Assembly (NCBI RefSeq): GCF_017115165.1
Contig: NZ_JABXKF010000006.1
Coordinates: forward strand, 1 to 37,518
Origin: Nostoc sp. LPT
GTDB taxonomy: Bacteria > Cyanobacteriota > Cyanobacteriia > Cyanobacteriales > Nostocaceae
DNA length: 37,518 nucleotides
Direction of reading: 5' to 3'
This document shows positions 1 through 7,763 of this stretch, one piece after another. Every line of letters starts with the position of its first letter. Within the stretch, counting starts at the first letter, position 1. The notes below the pieces were generated by a model. It was not told the DNA's origin, made no database searches, and worked only from the letters and a program-made list of their open reading frames with translations. A program made the position numbers and the translations under genes.

Positions 1-596
1 ATGTTAACAAAACTTTGCATCGTGTCCCATATTGCACGTATCCCGGCTGTACCCCTATTAGAGACAGGTGCGCGTGTTTCTAAAAGTCTGTGTAGCAATG
101 TGTAATCTTTGGTATCTGTAAAATCCAGTATTCTGAAGCTATCAGTGCTACCTGTGAAGTTACACTTAACCTTGAAGATATGTTCTTCGACAACACGAAA
201 GCCAAAAGGTAAGTAAAACTCTGGTTGTGGTGTCGTCAGTACTAGGGTTTCGTAAAGGCGATCGTGATCGCAATACCCTAGCACTTCTTCCATTACTTCA
301 CGGTAATACCCTCTCCTGCGAAATTCTGCACGGGTAGCTACTCCATGAATTCCTCCCACAGTGAGCCTTTGTCCCATAATTTGCATAGGAATTTCTAACA
401 CTCCCACATGGGTAATAGCTACATGATCATGAAAGCGAATAAACGGAGTTGAAGCTGTTTCCCAGGATGCACCTAGTTTTTTTGCACATTCTGCTAAACT
501 GCTGAGTCCGGGAAATGTGACTTCCATCAAGTCAAAAAGCTTATCGCTTAAGCTGGGATCGTCAGAGAATGACTGTTTGAAACGATACTGGCTCAT
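1..596 (-). CDS. GNAT family N-acetyltransferase (3' end outside window)
   Basis: Open frame read leftwards from an ATG at 594-596 to the window edge, about 198 residues with no stop, so the C-terminus is missing. Residues 84-102 carry the acetyl-CoA loop typical of GNAT enzymes (HGVATRAEFRRRGYYREVM), and residues 128-134 (YLPFGFR) match the 'Y-x-x-x-G-F' end of the fold. The layout resembles Eis-like GNAT proteins, which have a long C-terminal part, but that part cannot be seen. The acceptor substrate is unknown. It lies in tandem with, and on the same strand as, a second GNAT gene that ends about 130 bases upstream of this start. Family confidence is good; the exact substrate cannot be guessed. 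Confidence 0.8.
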   Translation of the reverse strand, partial: MSQYRFKQSFSDDPSLSDKLFDLMEVTFPGLSSLAECAKKLGASWETASTPFIRFHDHVAITHVGVLEIPMQIMGQRLTVGGIHGVATRAEFRRRGYYREVMEEVLGYCDHDRLYETLVLTTPQPEFYLPFGFRVVEEHIFKVKCNFTGSTDSFRILDFTDTKDYTLLHRLLETRAPVSNRGTAGIRAIWDTMQSFVN

Positions 597-724
597 ACTT
601 CAAGTATTACTATTAATTCAGTAAAGATTACAAAATCAATTCCAGCAAATCCAGAAAAAGGGAAATTATAAATGGGTAGCAAGGGCGTAAGGTGTTGCGC
701 CTCTAACATTTAACCCAATATTTC

Positions 725-1597
725 TCAAGCCTGAGTCTCTTCAAATAAGACTAAACCATACTTCTCGCCAGTAGGCAAAAAGCCAATTCCTCGATAAACT
801 GCTTGGGCTGCTTGGTTATTATCACCTGTAAACAGGATGGCACGTTTTACTAAGAGCGATCGCGCATCTAACAATGAGCCTGCTACTACACTTTTGGCGT
901 AGCCTTTACCCCGCAGCGCTGGCGGTGTCCAGACTCCACCGATTTGCACAATATCAGGTAGGCTGGCATTGAAAGCAGAGTAGGAAACTGGGGTATTTCC
1001 TGCTACCAAAACCCAATGCATAGCCGTAGCTTGACGTGCCTCAATTACGAGACGGCTAGCTGTTGTTAAACTGGGAGTATCTCTTTGTCCTAAAGTTTCC
1101 ACGCTATAAGCAGCACACCATTGAGTGAGTAATTCCAATTCATCTGGATGCGGCAAACGACACTGCACCTTTGCCGATGCTAAAGCTTGAGGTATTTGCA
1201 AGTTACATAGTGTTAGAGAAAACAATATCTCAGCCTCATCAAGCTGAGTTGGTCGCTTGCTAAGTCCCAAAATGCTTTTTGTTGCTTCGACTTGTGCTGC
1301 TGGCCCACTAATTCCAGAAATAGCACGTCCAGATTGTGCGACAACTGCTTGCACCACCTCTGTCAGATATACAGGGGCTTGGACTACGATCATCCCATTC
1401 CAAAAGTGGGCTGCAACTGCCACTATAGTTTCATCTATATAGGCCGCTATGTAAGTTCCTTGAAATCTTGCCCCTTGGTCAAGCAGTCCCGCAGCTGGCC
1501 AATTAGAGCGCAAAAACATAGAAGTATCGCTGTGTTGCAAGAGGAATGTTTCCAGCGATACTTCATCTCCAGGTTGCAGCGTTCTCAAAGTAGGCAC
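725..1597 (-). CDS. GNAT family N-acetyltransferase
   Basis: A 290-residue protein starting at GTG 1597, chosen because a strong AGGAGG ribosome-binding site lies 5 bases upstream on the minus strand. The C-terminal third is a GNAT acetyltransferase core: the acetyl-CoA binding motif LRGKGYAKS at 228-236, then FTGDNNQAAQAVYRGIGF at 256-273, which ends in the usual Y-x-x-x-G-F signature. The N-terminal half is diverged and may be a degenerate second GNAT fold, as in FR47-type proteins. It transfers an acetyl group from acetyl-CoA to an unknown amine; the protein looks soluble and cytoplasmic. A hairpin with a 9-bp stem lies just upstream (1620-1642). Confidence 0.85.
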   Translation of the reverse strand: MPTLRTLQPGDEVSLETFLLQHSDTSMFLRSNWPAAGLLDQGARFQGTYIAAYIDETIVAVAAHFWNGMIVVQAPVYLTEVVQAVVAQSGRAISGISGPAAQVEATKSILGLSKRPTQLDEAEILFSLTLCNLQIPQALASAKVQCRLPHPDELELLTQWCAAYSVETLGQRDTPSLTTASRLVIEARQATAMHWVLVAGNTPVSYSAFNASLPDIVQIGGVWTPPALRGKGYAKSVVAGSLLDARSLLVKRAILFTGDNNQAAQAVYRGIGFLPTGEKYGLVLFEETQA

Positions 1598-1619
1598 AAA
1601 AACCTCCTGATAATTGAAA

Positions 1620-1642
1620 GGGACACAGTTAGGCTGTGTCCC
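1620..1642. terminator. Perfect 9-bp hairpin upstream of the GNAT gene
   Basis: GGGACACAG and CTGTGTCCC are separated by five bases. The hairpin sits between the GNAT start (1597) and the accessory region. There is no clear T-run on either side, so it may be a weak terminator, a 5'-leader structure of the GNAT mRNA, or a dispersed repeat. Confidence 0.4.
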
Positions 1643-1991
1643 TAAATGAAGCTACTTCAAGATGTTAGGACTGCCGATAGCAGGCAAACTTCATTGAAAA
1701 AGTAGCCATGCCAGAAGTAAGCGATGTCTGACGACAAGCCGCTTCTCTACGAGAGGCTCCGCCAACGCGTCTACGCAATTCTGTAAAATACCCAAACATT
1801 CGCGCCCACGGTACTTCAGCTTGTTCAAGGGACAAACAGTCACCGACTGAGTGGTGGCATATTTTGTATTATATATGTAGTGTATAAAAATCAAACGCTG
1901 ATATGTAGCGTATTCTATTACTGGGGCGATCGCTACTCCAACTAGATGACAGGTAAACACTTCTAGAGAAATCTTAAATCATTCGTAAAAC

Positions 1992-2039
1992 GCTAGTAAA
2001 TAACTTAATTATCGAAGCTATTTACTAGCTTCAAGTAAA
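1992..2039. repeat. 11-bp perfect inverted repeat with overlapping alternative hairpin
   Basis: GCTAGTAAATA (1992-2002) pairs with TATTTACTAGC (2029-2039). The right arm also lies in a shorter hairpin, AAGCTA-TTTAC-TAGCTT, so two mutually exclusive folds are possible. It is followed 11 bases later by the terminator-like hairpin at 2050-2086. Confidence 0.5.
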
Positions 2040-2049
2040 GGCAATTTAT

Positions 2050-2098
2050 AAATACCAGCCATCTGCTTTTCAGGTGACTGGTATTTATTTCTTTGTGC
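2050..2098 (+). terminator. Rho-independent-like terminator, plus strand
   Basis: AAATACCAG (2050-2058) pairs with CTGGTATTT (2078-2086). An inner stem CATCTG/CAGGTG with one wobble continues it, giving about 15 pairs. T-rich sequence follows. There is no plus-strand gene upstream in the window, so this may end an unannotated transcript. Confidence 0.55.
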
Positions 2099-2160
2099 TT
2101 TTTGAGTTAGAGAAAGGATAGCCGAATAGGCTAACGCCTACCAATAGATGAAGTACGAAG

Positions 2161-2239
2161 AAAATAAATAAAGAGTCTTACTTTACTAGTTGTGGAGTGG
2201 AATAGACTTTAAATATTTTTTTAGAACGCTTCGCGCTGA
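2161..2239. repeat. 79-bp direct repeat, copy 1
   Basis: First of two closely similar 79-bp units with a start-to-start distance of 119 bp. Each runs from AAAATAAATAAAGAG to GAACGCTTCGCGCTGA. The tail GAACGCTTCGCGCTGA is of the dispersed Nostoc-repeat type; the body appears only here in the window. Confidence 0.75.
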
Positions 2240-2279
2240 AGAAATAAAGAATAGGCTGACCCCTTAAAAGTATATGAAA

Positions 2280-2358
2280 AAAATAAATAAAGAGTTGTAC
2301 TCCACGACTAGTGGAGTGGAATAGACTTTAAATATTTTTTTTGAACGCTTCGCGCTGA
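2280..2358. repeat. 79-bp direct repeat, copy 2, with perfect hairpin
   Basis: Second copy of the 79-bp unit. It differs mainly in the centre, where it forms a perfect hairpin ACTCCAC-GACTA-GTGGAGT; copy 1 has lost this pairing. It ends about 50 bases before the oxygenase start, so it may affect that gene's expression. Confidence 0.75.
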
Positions 2359-2410
2359 GGGTAGGTGTAATTAGTTTGATTTGCAGAGTTAAAATTTTCA
2401 GGAGTTAATA

Positions 2411-2899
2411 ATGAATTTAGTTGAAACTAAAACTATTGGATACGTTCGTCGCGATCTTCAAAGTCTTCATGATTGGTGTAATCATCAATTTAGCATGAAG
2501 TCAATGGCTTCTAGCCGGGTTGCTTTTGATCGAACTCACAAATGGTTTGGATATGAGGTAATACTATTGCCTAATGCGGTAATTAATCCAGGTAATTGGG
2601 ATGCGAGGGTTAATCGACTTGGTGATCGCATTCTTCCAGGATGGAATTGTGCCTTACTATGCCATTATTGTCCAGGTGGTGGCATGATAGAACACTGTGA
2701 CCATTCCGTTTTTGAACCTCTGGTAGCATTAGTCAATATTGGACGTGCTACTTTTCGCATTGATAATCAGGAACATCACCTTGAAGATGGTCAGGTTATC
2801 AAATTTAATTCTAATATTCCCCATGAACTACTTCCGGTTGTATCTGAACGCTGGTCTTTATCCTTTCGTCGGATTAAGCCACAGAATCTACGGTTCTAA
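2411..2899 (+). CDS. AlkB-like 2-oxoglutarate/Fe(II) oxygenase
   Basis: A 162-residue soluble protein with an AGGAG site seven bases before the ATG. The C-terminal half has the double-stranded beta-helix signature of Fe(II)/2-oxoglutarate dioxygenases: an HxD iron pair at H95/D97 (EHCDHS), a distal histidine at H138 (NIPHEL) and, nine residues later, R-W-S-L-S-F-R at 147-153, matching the R-x-x-L-x-F-R 2-oxoglutarate/substrate arginine motif of AlkB-type enzymes. It is shorter than AlkB (about 215 residues), so the N-terminal nucleotide-recognition lid is reduced. Possible roles are nucleic-acid demethylation or small-molecule hydroxylation. It is convergent with a rolling-circle Rep gene 60 bases away, which suggests a mobile-element context. 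The fold assignment is fairly secure; the substrate is unknown. Confidence 0.65.
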   Translation: MNLVETKTIGYVRRDLQSLHDWCNHQFSMKSMASSRVAFDRTHKWFGYEVILLPNAVINPGNWDARVNRLGDRILPGWNCALLCHYCPGGGMIEHCDHSVFEPLVALVNIGRATFRIDNQEHHLEDGQVIKFNSNIPHELLPVVSERWSLSFRRIKPQNLRF

Positions 2900-2959
2900 A
2901 CTTATGTAATCCTTTTCCTGTAAGGGTTATGGGGCTGTTTTTGTATCGCTGATATCACT

Positions 2960-3904
2960 CTATATTTTAAATCTTTGTAACTTGCGCTCCCATCGGAAAA
3001 ACAAACTTTCCCCATTCACCTCATCTGTCTCTTCACTTTCATTAATGAGGTCTTGGTTTTTCTCCTCTAATTCGCGCATATATTGCCTGAGTATACCCCC
3101 AACAGCGATCGCTCTACTTTTATGTAGCTGACGGGTTAACTCTAAAAACCATTCCCTATCACCCACCAAATCTGACTCTTTCACCTGATACTTGAGAATT
3201 TCTGGAATAAGTAGTGATGGGTTATGATGTTTAGCGATCGCACTAGTATGAATAATTGGCTGGTAATCAATTCGTAAGCACTGCTGCCACAACGCTACCC
3301 ATTTGGCATGAGAAAGATAGCCATGACTGAAATACGAAGGCGGTACCATTGCCAAAATATGTAAATGCGGATGTGCTGAGATTCCATCTCTACCTTTAGT
3401 GACTTCTGTGGACTTCACCCAACCTTTCGCAGGCCATGCTTTCAATTCAGTGAATCGCTTAAAAGCTTTATTCATCGAATCTAAGTTTTCCCTGAGTTCC
3501 TCAATTTGGCAATTCCTTACAGTCAAAGTAACAAATAGCCAACGGGACTTGGGGTAATCAGTGACAACCTGTGGGAGAATTTTATAAGCTCTTGCTTTCC
3601 ACATGAGCGATCGCCGCCACTGACAAACAGGACAGTGACGAACCCTACAGAATCGGGCATCTGATAGCTTTAACTTGAGAATACCTTCCGCTTCGTCTGG
3701 CACTAATTGAAACTTCAGCAACTCGGAACACATTCTCACTCGCCAAGCATACTGCTGAAAGCAATGTTCGTCTGCTTTAGCGTAATAATGGAAAACTTTA
3801 TCAGTATTAGCTCTGTGCTTGTCCCAGATTTTACCTATAGGCGAAACTTCGGATAAGCTTTGTACATTTTGATTTTGTTGGGACTTTAAGGCTTTAGCGA
3901 ACAC
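2960..3904 (-). CDS. rep: Rolling-circle replication initiator (Rep_1-type HUH endonuclease)
   Basis: A 314-residue protein with all hallmarks of Rep_1-family plasmid initiators: a Cys/His cluster at 86-94 (C86, H90, C91, C94) followed by basic residues, motif 1 FVTLT at 124-128, the metal-binding HUH motif HPHLH at 178-182, and a catalytic-tyrosine segment KYQVKESD with Y239. Such proteins nick one strand at a double-strand origin and stay attached through the tyrosine. It starts at GTG 3904, because a TGA lies just upstream in frame; no clear ribosome-binding site is visible, so the 5' end may be truncated. The C-terminus from about 280 is acidic and probably coiled. Its flanks look chromosomal, which suggests an integrated or relic rolling-circle element. 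Confidence 0.85.
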   Translation of the reverse strand: MFAKALKSQQNQNVQSLSEVSPIGKIWDKHRANTDKVFHYYAKADEHCFQQYAWRVRMCSELLKFQLVPDEAEGILKLKLSDARFCRVRHCPVCQWRRSLMWKARAYKILPQVVTDYPKSRWLFVTLTVRNCQIEELRENLDSMNKAFKRFTELKAWPAKGWVKSTEVTKGRDGISAHPHLHILAMVPPSYFSHGYLSHAKWVALWQQCLRIDYQPIIHTSAIAKHHNPSLLIPEILKYQVKESDLVGDREWFLELTRQLHKSRAIAVGGILRQYMRELEEKNQDLINESEETDEVNGESLFFRWERKLQRFKI

Positions 3905-4016
3905 AGAATCACTGAGTCAGTTTGGTATCAACGTCCCAAATTAACGTAATTTATACGGTAAAACCTCAGTAAAAGTATTTAGGTAAATATGTAAGGCGAT
4001 CGCAACTCTCAACTCT

Positions 4017-4790
4017 ATGACTGGTAAACACTTTTATCACATTGGCTTTGGGCAAGATGATTTAGGTTCATCGCCTCCCAGCATTGCTCTATTATCTGGC
4101 GATCCAGAGCGATCGCGTCTCATTGCCCAAACTTATCTACAAGATGTACGCTTGTTGTCAGAAAATCGCGGACTCAATAGCTATGTAGGATACTTACTGA
4201 ATGGTCGCAGCATCTTATCAGCTACAAGTGGTATGGGTGCGCCTTCATTAAGTATTGTTGTTAATGAGTTGGTACAAGTAGGAATCCGGCAAATTATTCG
4301 CATTGGAACTTGTGGTTCCATTCAACCTTATATAGCAGTCGGTAGCGTTGTTATTAGCAGTGCAGCATTATGTCGCCAAGGTGCAGCAAATGATATTGCA
4401 CCTGTGGAGTATCCAGCCGCAGCCGATCCTTTTCTGACAGTCGCTTTAGTTAAAGCTGCACGAGAATTAAAGGTTGAACATTACATTGGAATTACAGCAT
4501 CAGTTGATACTTTTTACGAGGGACAAGAACGCACTGATTCCGCCAATCCAAATTTAATGCGATCGCTGCATGGCATTACAGAAGAATATCGACGCTTGAA
4601 TATCTTGAATTACGAGATGGAATGCGGCACACTATTCAAAATGGCAGGAGTGTATAATTTTGCTGCTGCTGCTATTTGCGGTGTAGTTGCTTCACGTACT
4701 GATAGTGAAAATATCATCTTAGAACAAAGAGATGTCGCTGTTAAAAATGCGATCGCAACTGCTGTAAATGCCGCAGCAAGCTTTGAGTAA
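4017..4790 (+). CDS. udp: Uridine phosphorylase-like nucleoside phosphorylase
   Basis: A 257-residue NP-I family enzyme, close to the usual 250-residue length. GDPER at 28-32 is the phosphate-binding loop, RIGTCGSI at 95-102 is the conserved core strand, and NYEMECGTLF at 198-207 carries the ribose-binding E/M/E set typical of uridine phosphorylases. It should catalyse reversible phosphorolysis of uridine (or a related nucleoside) to base plus ribose-1-phosphate in the cytoplasm, i.e. pyrimidine salvage. It stands alone on the plus strand, with a HIP1 site just upstream of the ATG. MTA phosphorylase or purine nucleoside phosphorylase are less likely because of the E-M-E context. Confidence 0.85.
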   Translation: MTGKHFYHIGFGQDDLGSSPPSIALLSGDPERSRLIAQTYLQDVRLLSENRGLNSYVGYLLNGRSILSATSGMGAPSLSIVVNELVQVGIRQIIRIGTCGSIQPYIAVGSVVISSAALCRQGAANDIAPVEYPAAADPFLTVALVKAARELKVEHYIGITASVDTFYEGQERTDSANPNLMRSLHGITEEYRRLNILNYEMECGTLFKMAGVYNFAAAAICGVVASRTDSENIILEQRDVAVKNAIATAVNAAASFE

Positions 4791-5311
4791 GCTAACAAAT
4801 CTCTCTTATCAACTTCTTAGTATGTCGGATTGAATTTGCTCTAAGTATTTTTATCATGTCTTTACCTAATCTTTAATTTATCAATCAGTAATTACCGATA
4901 AGATGTATTGAGTAAAATGCAATTTCATCTTGATTGAGACATATTATAGAAAAAACTTTATCAGCTAACTTAAAACTACAATAATTGGTTAAAAGTATCT
5001 CGTTTTCAACAGAGAGAATTTGAATTTTTATTTGTTAATTAAGAAAAACTCAGTTTTTATAGGCATTTTCAATCCGGTGATGTACAAGTATGCAAATAGA
5101 CCTAACCCCCTAACTCCCTTCCCGAAGCGGGAAGGGGGAACAATTCAAAGCCTCTCTCCTTTTAGGAGAGAGGAATGGAAGTGAGGTCAAAATTGTACCT
5201 CACTGGGTCGAGAACCGCTATATATTAGAAAACTGTGCTTTTAATGTTTTACAGCCGCCATGATGAGTTTAGCTATTAAGAGTAATCACAAAAATTGGAG
5301 AGCAGTATAAC
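4791..5311. other. 521-bp intergenic region with a double-hairpin repeat
   Basis: AT-rich and without a gene I can support. At about 5100-5190 lies a typical cyanobacterial dispersed repeat made of two perfect hairpins: CCCTTCCCG/CGGGAAGGG (5116-5136) and CCTCTCTCCT/AGGAGAGAGG (5151-5173). The hairpins could end transcription in both directions. The rest is probably the promoter and leader of the gene at 5312. Confidence 0.65.
5116..5173. repeat. Dispersed double-hairpin palindromic repeat
   Basis: Two perfect stem-loops of 9 and 10 bp in tandem, G/C-rich in an AT-rich spacer, flanked by TAACCCCCTAACTCC. This motif is widespread between genes in Nostocales. Confidence 0.7.
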
Positions 5312-5875
5312 ATGAAAAATGCTTGGAGGCGTTGGATTACGACCGTTAAACTAGCTGCGATTGCACCAATGCCGACGCTGATATTTTTAGCATTCTCTCA
5401 TCAGGCAACAGCAGACGATCCAGGAGCATGTTATATGATAACTTCCTCTGGTAAAACCGTTGGATTGGGAGGGATTTGTGGCAATATCATAGACGCGCCT
5501 TCAGACAACAGAGTTTTTCGAGTCTCAATCAAACGCCGTTTTGGTGGAACTCCTGTGATTGATGTCACCTTCAATGACAAAAAAACCTTTGAAATGATTG
5601 TAGATACAGGTGCTAGTGGAACCATTATCACTCAAGATATGGCGAATACACTTCAACTACAGGCTACAGGTACAATGCAAGCCCAAATTGCTGATGGTAG
5701 TGAAGTAAAATTCTCAACCAGTAAGGTAAAATCTATTGCAGTAGGTGGAGTTACAGCCAACAATCTTCAAGTGGCGATCGCACCAAAAGCAAGCATCGGC
5801 TTACTCGGTCACGATTTCTTTGGCAACTATGATATTAAAATTCTGGAAACAGAAGTTGAATTTCATCACCGCTAA
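5312..5875 (+). CDS. Exported retropepsin-like aspartic protease
   Basis: A 187-residue protein. Residues 1-35 look like a signal peptide: basic MKNAWRRW, hydrophobic 13-28, then a likely cleavage site near ATA-DD. The mature part has a single-lobed pepsin/retropepsin fold: DTGASGTIIT at 98-107 is the catalytic D-T/S-G motif, and SIGLLGHDFFGNYDI at 161-175 matches the conserved 'LLG-x-D-F' strand of clan AA proteases. One lobe implies a homodimer working in the periplasm. AGAGCAG upstream of the ATG is a weak ribosome-binding site. A remnant of the 3' end of a paralogous gene lies at about 7425-7507, so this family was once duplicated locally. Confidence 0.8.
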   Translation: MKNAWRRWITTVKLAAIAPMPTLIFLAFSHQATADDPGACYMITSSGKTVGLGGICGNIIDAPSDNRVFRVSIKRRFGGTPVIDVTFNDKKTFEMIVDTGASGTIITQDMANTLQLQATGTMQAQIADGSEVKFSTSKVKSIAVGGVTANNLQVAIAPKASIGLLGHDFFGNYDIKILETEVEFHHR

Positions 5876-6117
5876 GTTGTAATACCATTGAGACAAGTGT
5901 TTGCGATTTGTAAAAATTTTACTTGCGGCATAGAAGATTTCCGCAAACAGCCAATATGACATAGTAGTTATCCAAGTACTTTTATTAAAGACTGACCGCC
6001 TTTGGACAACTTGTAGTGCGTTGGCGACATACAATTTACACCAGGATAGAAACCTTACTCGTCAGGTGTTTTTTGTGCCGAATGCGGAGATTTGGATGTG
6101 TTGGAGGAGTTGCTAGG

Positions 6118-7007
6118 ATGATTGACCATGACAGGCTTTTCAAAGAATTAATATCTACATTCTTTGTTGAGTTTCTCGATTTATTCCTGCCTCAAGTAGC
6201 TAGCCAAATAGACTGCGATTCTATCCAGTTTTTACCCCAAGATGTATTTACTGATGTCACATCTGGAGAAAAGAAAGAAATTGATTTGCTGGCACAGGTA
6301 CGTTATCAGCAGCAGGAGACTTACTTTCTAATTCATGTTGAAAATCAGTCTTACACTGAGTCAGCATTTGCCAAGCGGATGTTTAAGTATTTTGCACGCT
6401 TACATGAAAAATATGATTTACCAATTTATCCAGTTGTGATTTTCTCCTTCGACGAACCAAAACGTGCCCAAGCGCAAAATTATCGTGTCACGTTTCCGAT
6501 TTAAAGGTGCTGGAATTTCAGTTTGCAGCAATTCAATTAAATCGCCTAAGTTGGCGGGATTTTCTAACGCAACACAATCCAGTCGCAGCGGCGTTGATGG
6601 CGAAGATGAATATTGCGGTGTCAGAACGTCCGCAGGTGAAGGCGGAATGTTTGCGGTTGCTGACAACTTTAAGGTTAGACCCAGCGCGGATGCAATTAAT
6701 TTCTGGATTTGTAGATGTGTACTTGGAACTGAATGCAGCAGAAGAAGAAGTCTTTCAAGCTGTGGTCGATACAATGGGATTAACTAAGCAGGAGGTATAT
6801 ATGGAAATTGTCACCAGTTGGGAACGGAAAGCAATACAGGTAGAACGACGGGCAACTATTACTAAGATTTTAAAGCTGCGCTTTGGGGACATTGATGCTT
6901 CTTTAGAAGACATTATTCCTGCTTTGTTACAATTGTCCCCTGATGAATATATGGATTCACTCTTGCAAGCTGACCGTGAGGAGTTATTATCGCGGTTTCA
7001 AGGGTAA
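6118..7007 (+). pseudogene. Rpn-family nuclease with DUF4351, frameshifted
   Basis: Two overlapping frames encode one typical Rpn/PD-(D/E)XK 'putative transposase' of about 296 residues. Part 1 (ATG 6118, with GGAGGA ten bases upstream) starts MIDHDRLFKELISTFF and has FTDVTSGEKKEIDLLAQVRY, the nuclease-fold strands of this family, then LIHVENQS. It ends at TAA 6502-6504. Part 2 continues in the next frame as VLEFQFAAIQLNRLSWRDF and ends with a DUF4351 domain, where ITKILKLRFGDI is recognisable. Adding one G at about 6498-6499 (CCG to CCGG) would rejoin the frames, so a one-base deletion is most likely. A GTG at 6507 could start an independent C-terminal product. Both halves otherwise look intact, so the break may be recent. 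Confidence 0.75.
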
Positions 7008-7137
7008 TCGTAAATGGAATTATTACTTGCAGATTGATTGGCTTGTCACTGTTCGTAGGTAGTAGCGATCGCTTAAGTTAAGCTTGATTGTCAAAAAAAT
7101 CTTGATGGCTTGCACTAACGCGATTAATCATGTATCT

Positions 7138-7269
7138 AAGTTACGTTTAATGTGAATTAAGCTTTGAAACCCTTGTAATTTCATAGGTAATCCCAAAACT
7201 ATGATTTTGAGCGAATCTAGAAACCCTTATAGAATAAGCGGCGTTTCTAATTCACATCAGACGTAAGTT
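7138..7269. mobile_element. MITE-like element, 132 bp
   Basis: 22-bp terminal inverted repeats, AAGTTACGTTTAATGTGAAT at the left and the near-complement at 7248-7269, match at 19 of 22 positions. The interior is non-coding and includes two GAAACCCTT segments. Size and structure fit a miniature inverted-repeat element; no transposase is encoded. Confidence 0.55.
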
Positions 7270-7424
7270 ATACGAACCCAAAAAAAGCATTTTTGACAAC
7301 TAAATACTACTATTAAGTAATCGTCAATTAAATTATGGGAGTGGTTTGTGGTTGCATTTCTACAAACCTTCGCTCAAATCAATCTTGACAGTCTACTATT
7401 CTCGGTTCACATACCCTAATTATC

Positions 7425-7507
7425 AGCAAGACATTTCTTTAGCAACGATGACATTAAGATTCTGGAGAAAGAGGGCGAATTTGATCGCCGCCAATGCTTG
7501 TAGTTTG
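7425..7507 (+). pseudogene. Remnant of a retropepsin-like gene (3' end only)
   Basis: The stretch around 7438-7500 is clearly similar to the last 60 bases of the gene at 5312-5875. It translates as SNDDIKILEKEGEFDRR, against GNYDIKILETEVEFHHR there. Upstream sequence has no matching frame, so only the last 20-25 codons survive. This looks like an old local duplication followed by decay. Confidence 0.6.
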
Positions 7508-7532
7508 TCAATTCTTTAGGTTTGTATATTGA

Positions 7533-7648
7533 AATTAGGCGTTGCTGAATTGAGGGATGATTTAGCAAGTTATAAAATTTCTCCCCCTGCACCCCCTGCT
7601 TCCCCTGCCTGCCTAAATTCATCCCCTTGTTCTGCAACGCCTGAAATT
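7533..7648. mobile_element. MITE-like element with AGGCGTTGC terminal repeats
   Basis: AGGCGTTGCTGAATTGAGGGAT at the left and ATCCCCTTGTTCTGCAACGCCT at the right are imperfect inverted repeats with about 75 bp between them, mostly a pyrimidine-rich CCCCTGC stretch. It lies just upstream of miaB, and directly after the retropepsin remnant. Confidence 0.5.
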
Positions 7649-7763
7649 ATTTCAGCCTGCCCGTTTCTCTCAAGAGTTACTCGGCATTTCGGAAGCAGCT
7701 TAAGAGCGTTATAGAATAGAAATAAACCTTACATAACATTACGCTGATTCAGCAGAATTGCCC

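Larger units (their letters stand above)
1598..2410. other. 813-bp intergenic region rich in repeats and hairpins
   Basis: No convincing gene. It contains the hairpin at 1620-1642; a dispersed Nostoc-type repeat at about 1735-1785 (GCTTCTCTACGAGAGGCTCC and flanks, the same family as 18640-18675); an 11-bp inverted repeat at 1992-2039; a terminator-like hairpin at 2050-2086; and two 79-bp direct repeats (2161-2239, 2280-2358). An 89-codon frame at 1691-1960 (minus) crosses these repeats and is unlikely to be coding. Confidence 0.7.
7008..7763. other. 756-bp intergenic region with two MITE-like elements and a gene remnant
   Basis: Between the Rpn pseudogene and miaB. It holds an inverted-repeat element at 7138-7269, a retropepsin 3' remnant at about 7425-7507, and a second inverted-repeat element at 7533-7648. 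No intact gene is seen; a frame at 7416-7637 (minus) only crosses repeats. Confidence 0.7.

Noticed and set aside
1691..1960. 89-codon frame on the minus strand
   Set aside because: It runs through a dispersed repeat and palindromes, has no ribosome-binding site, and the composition is not protein-like.
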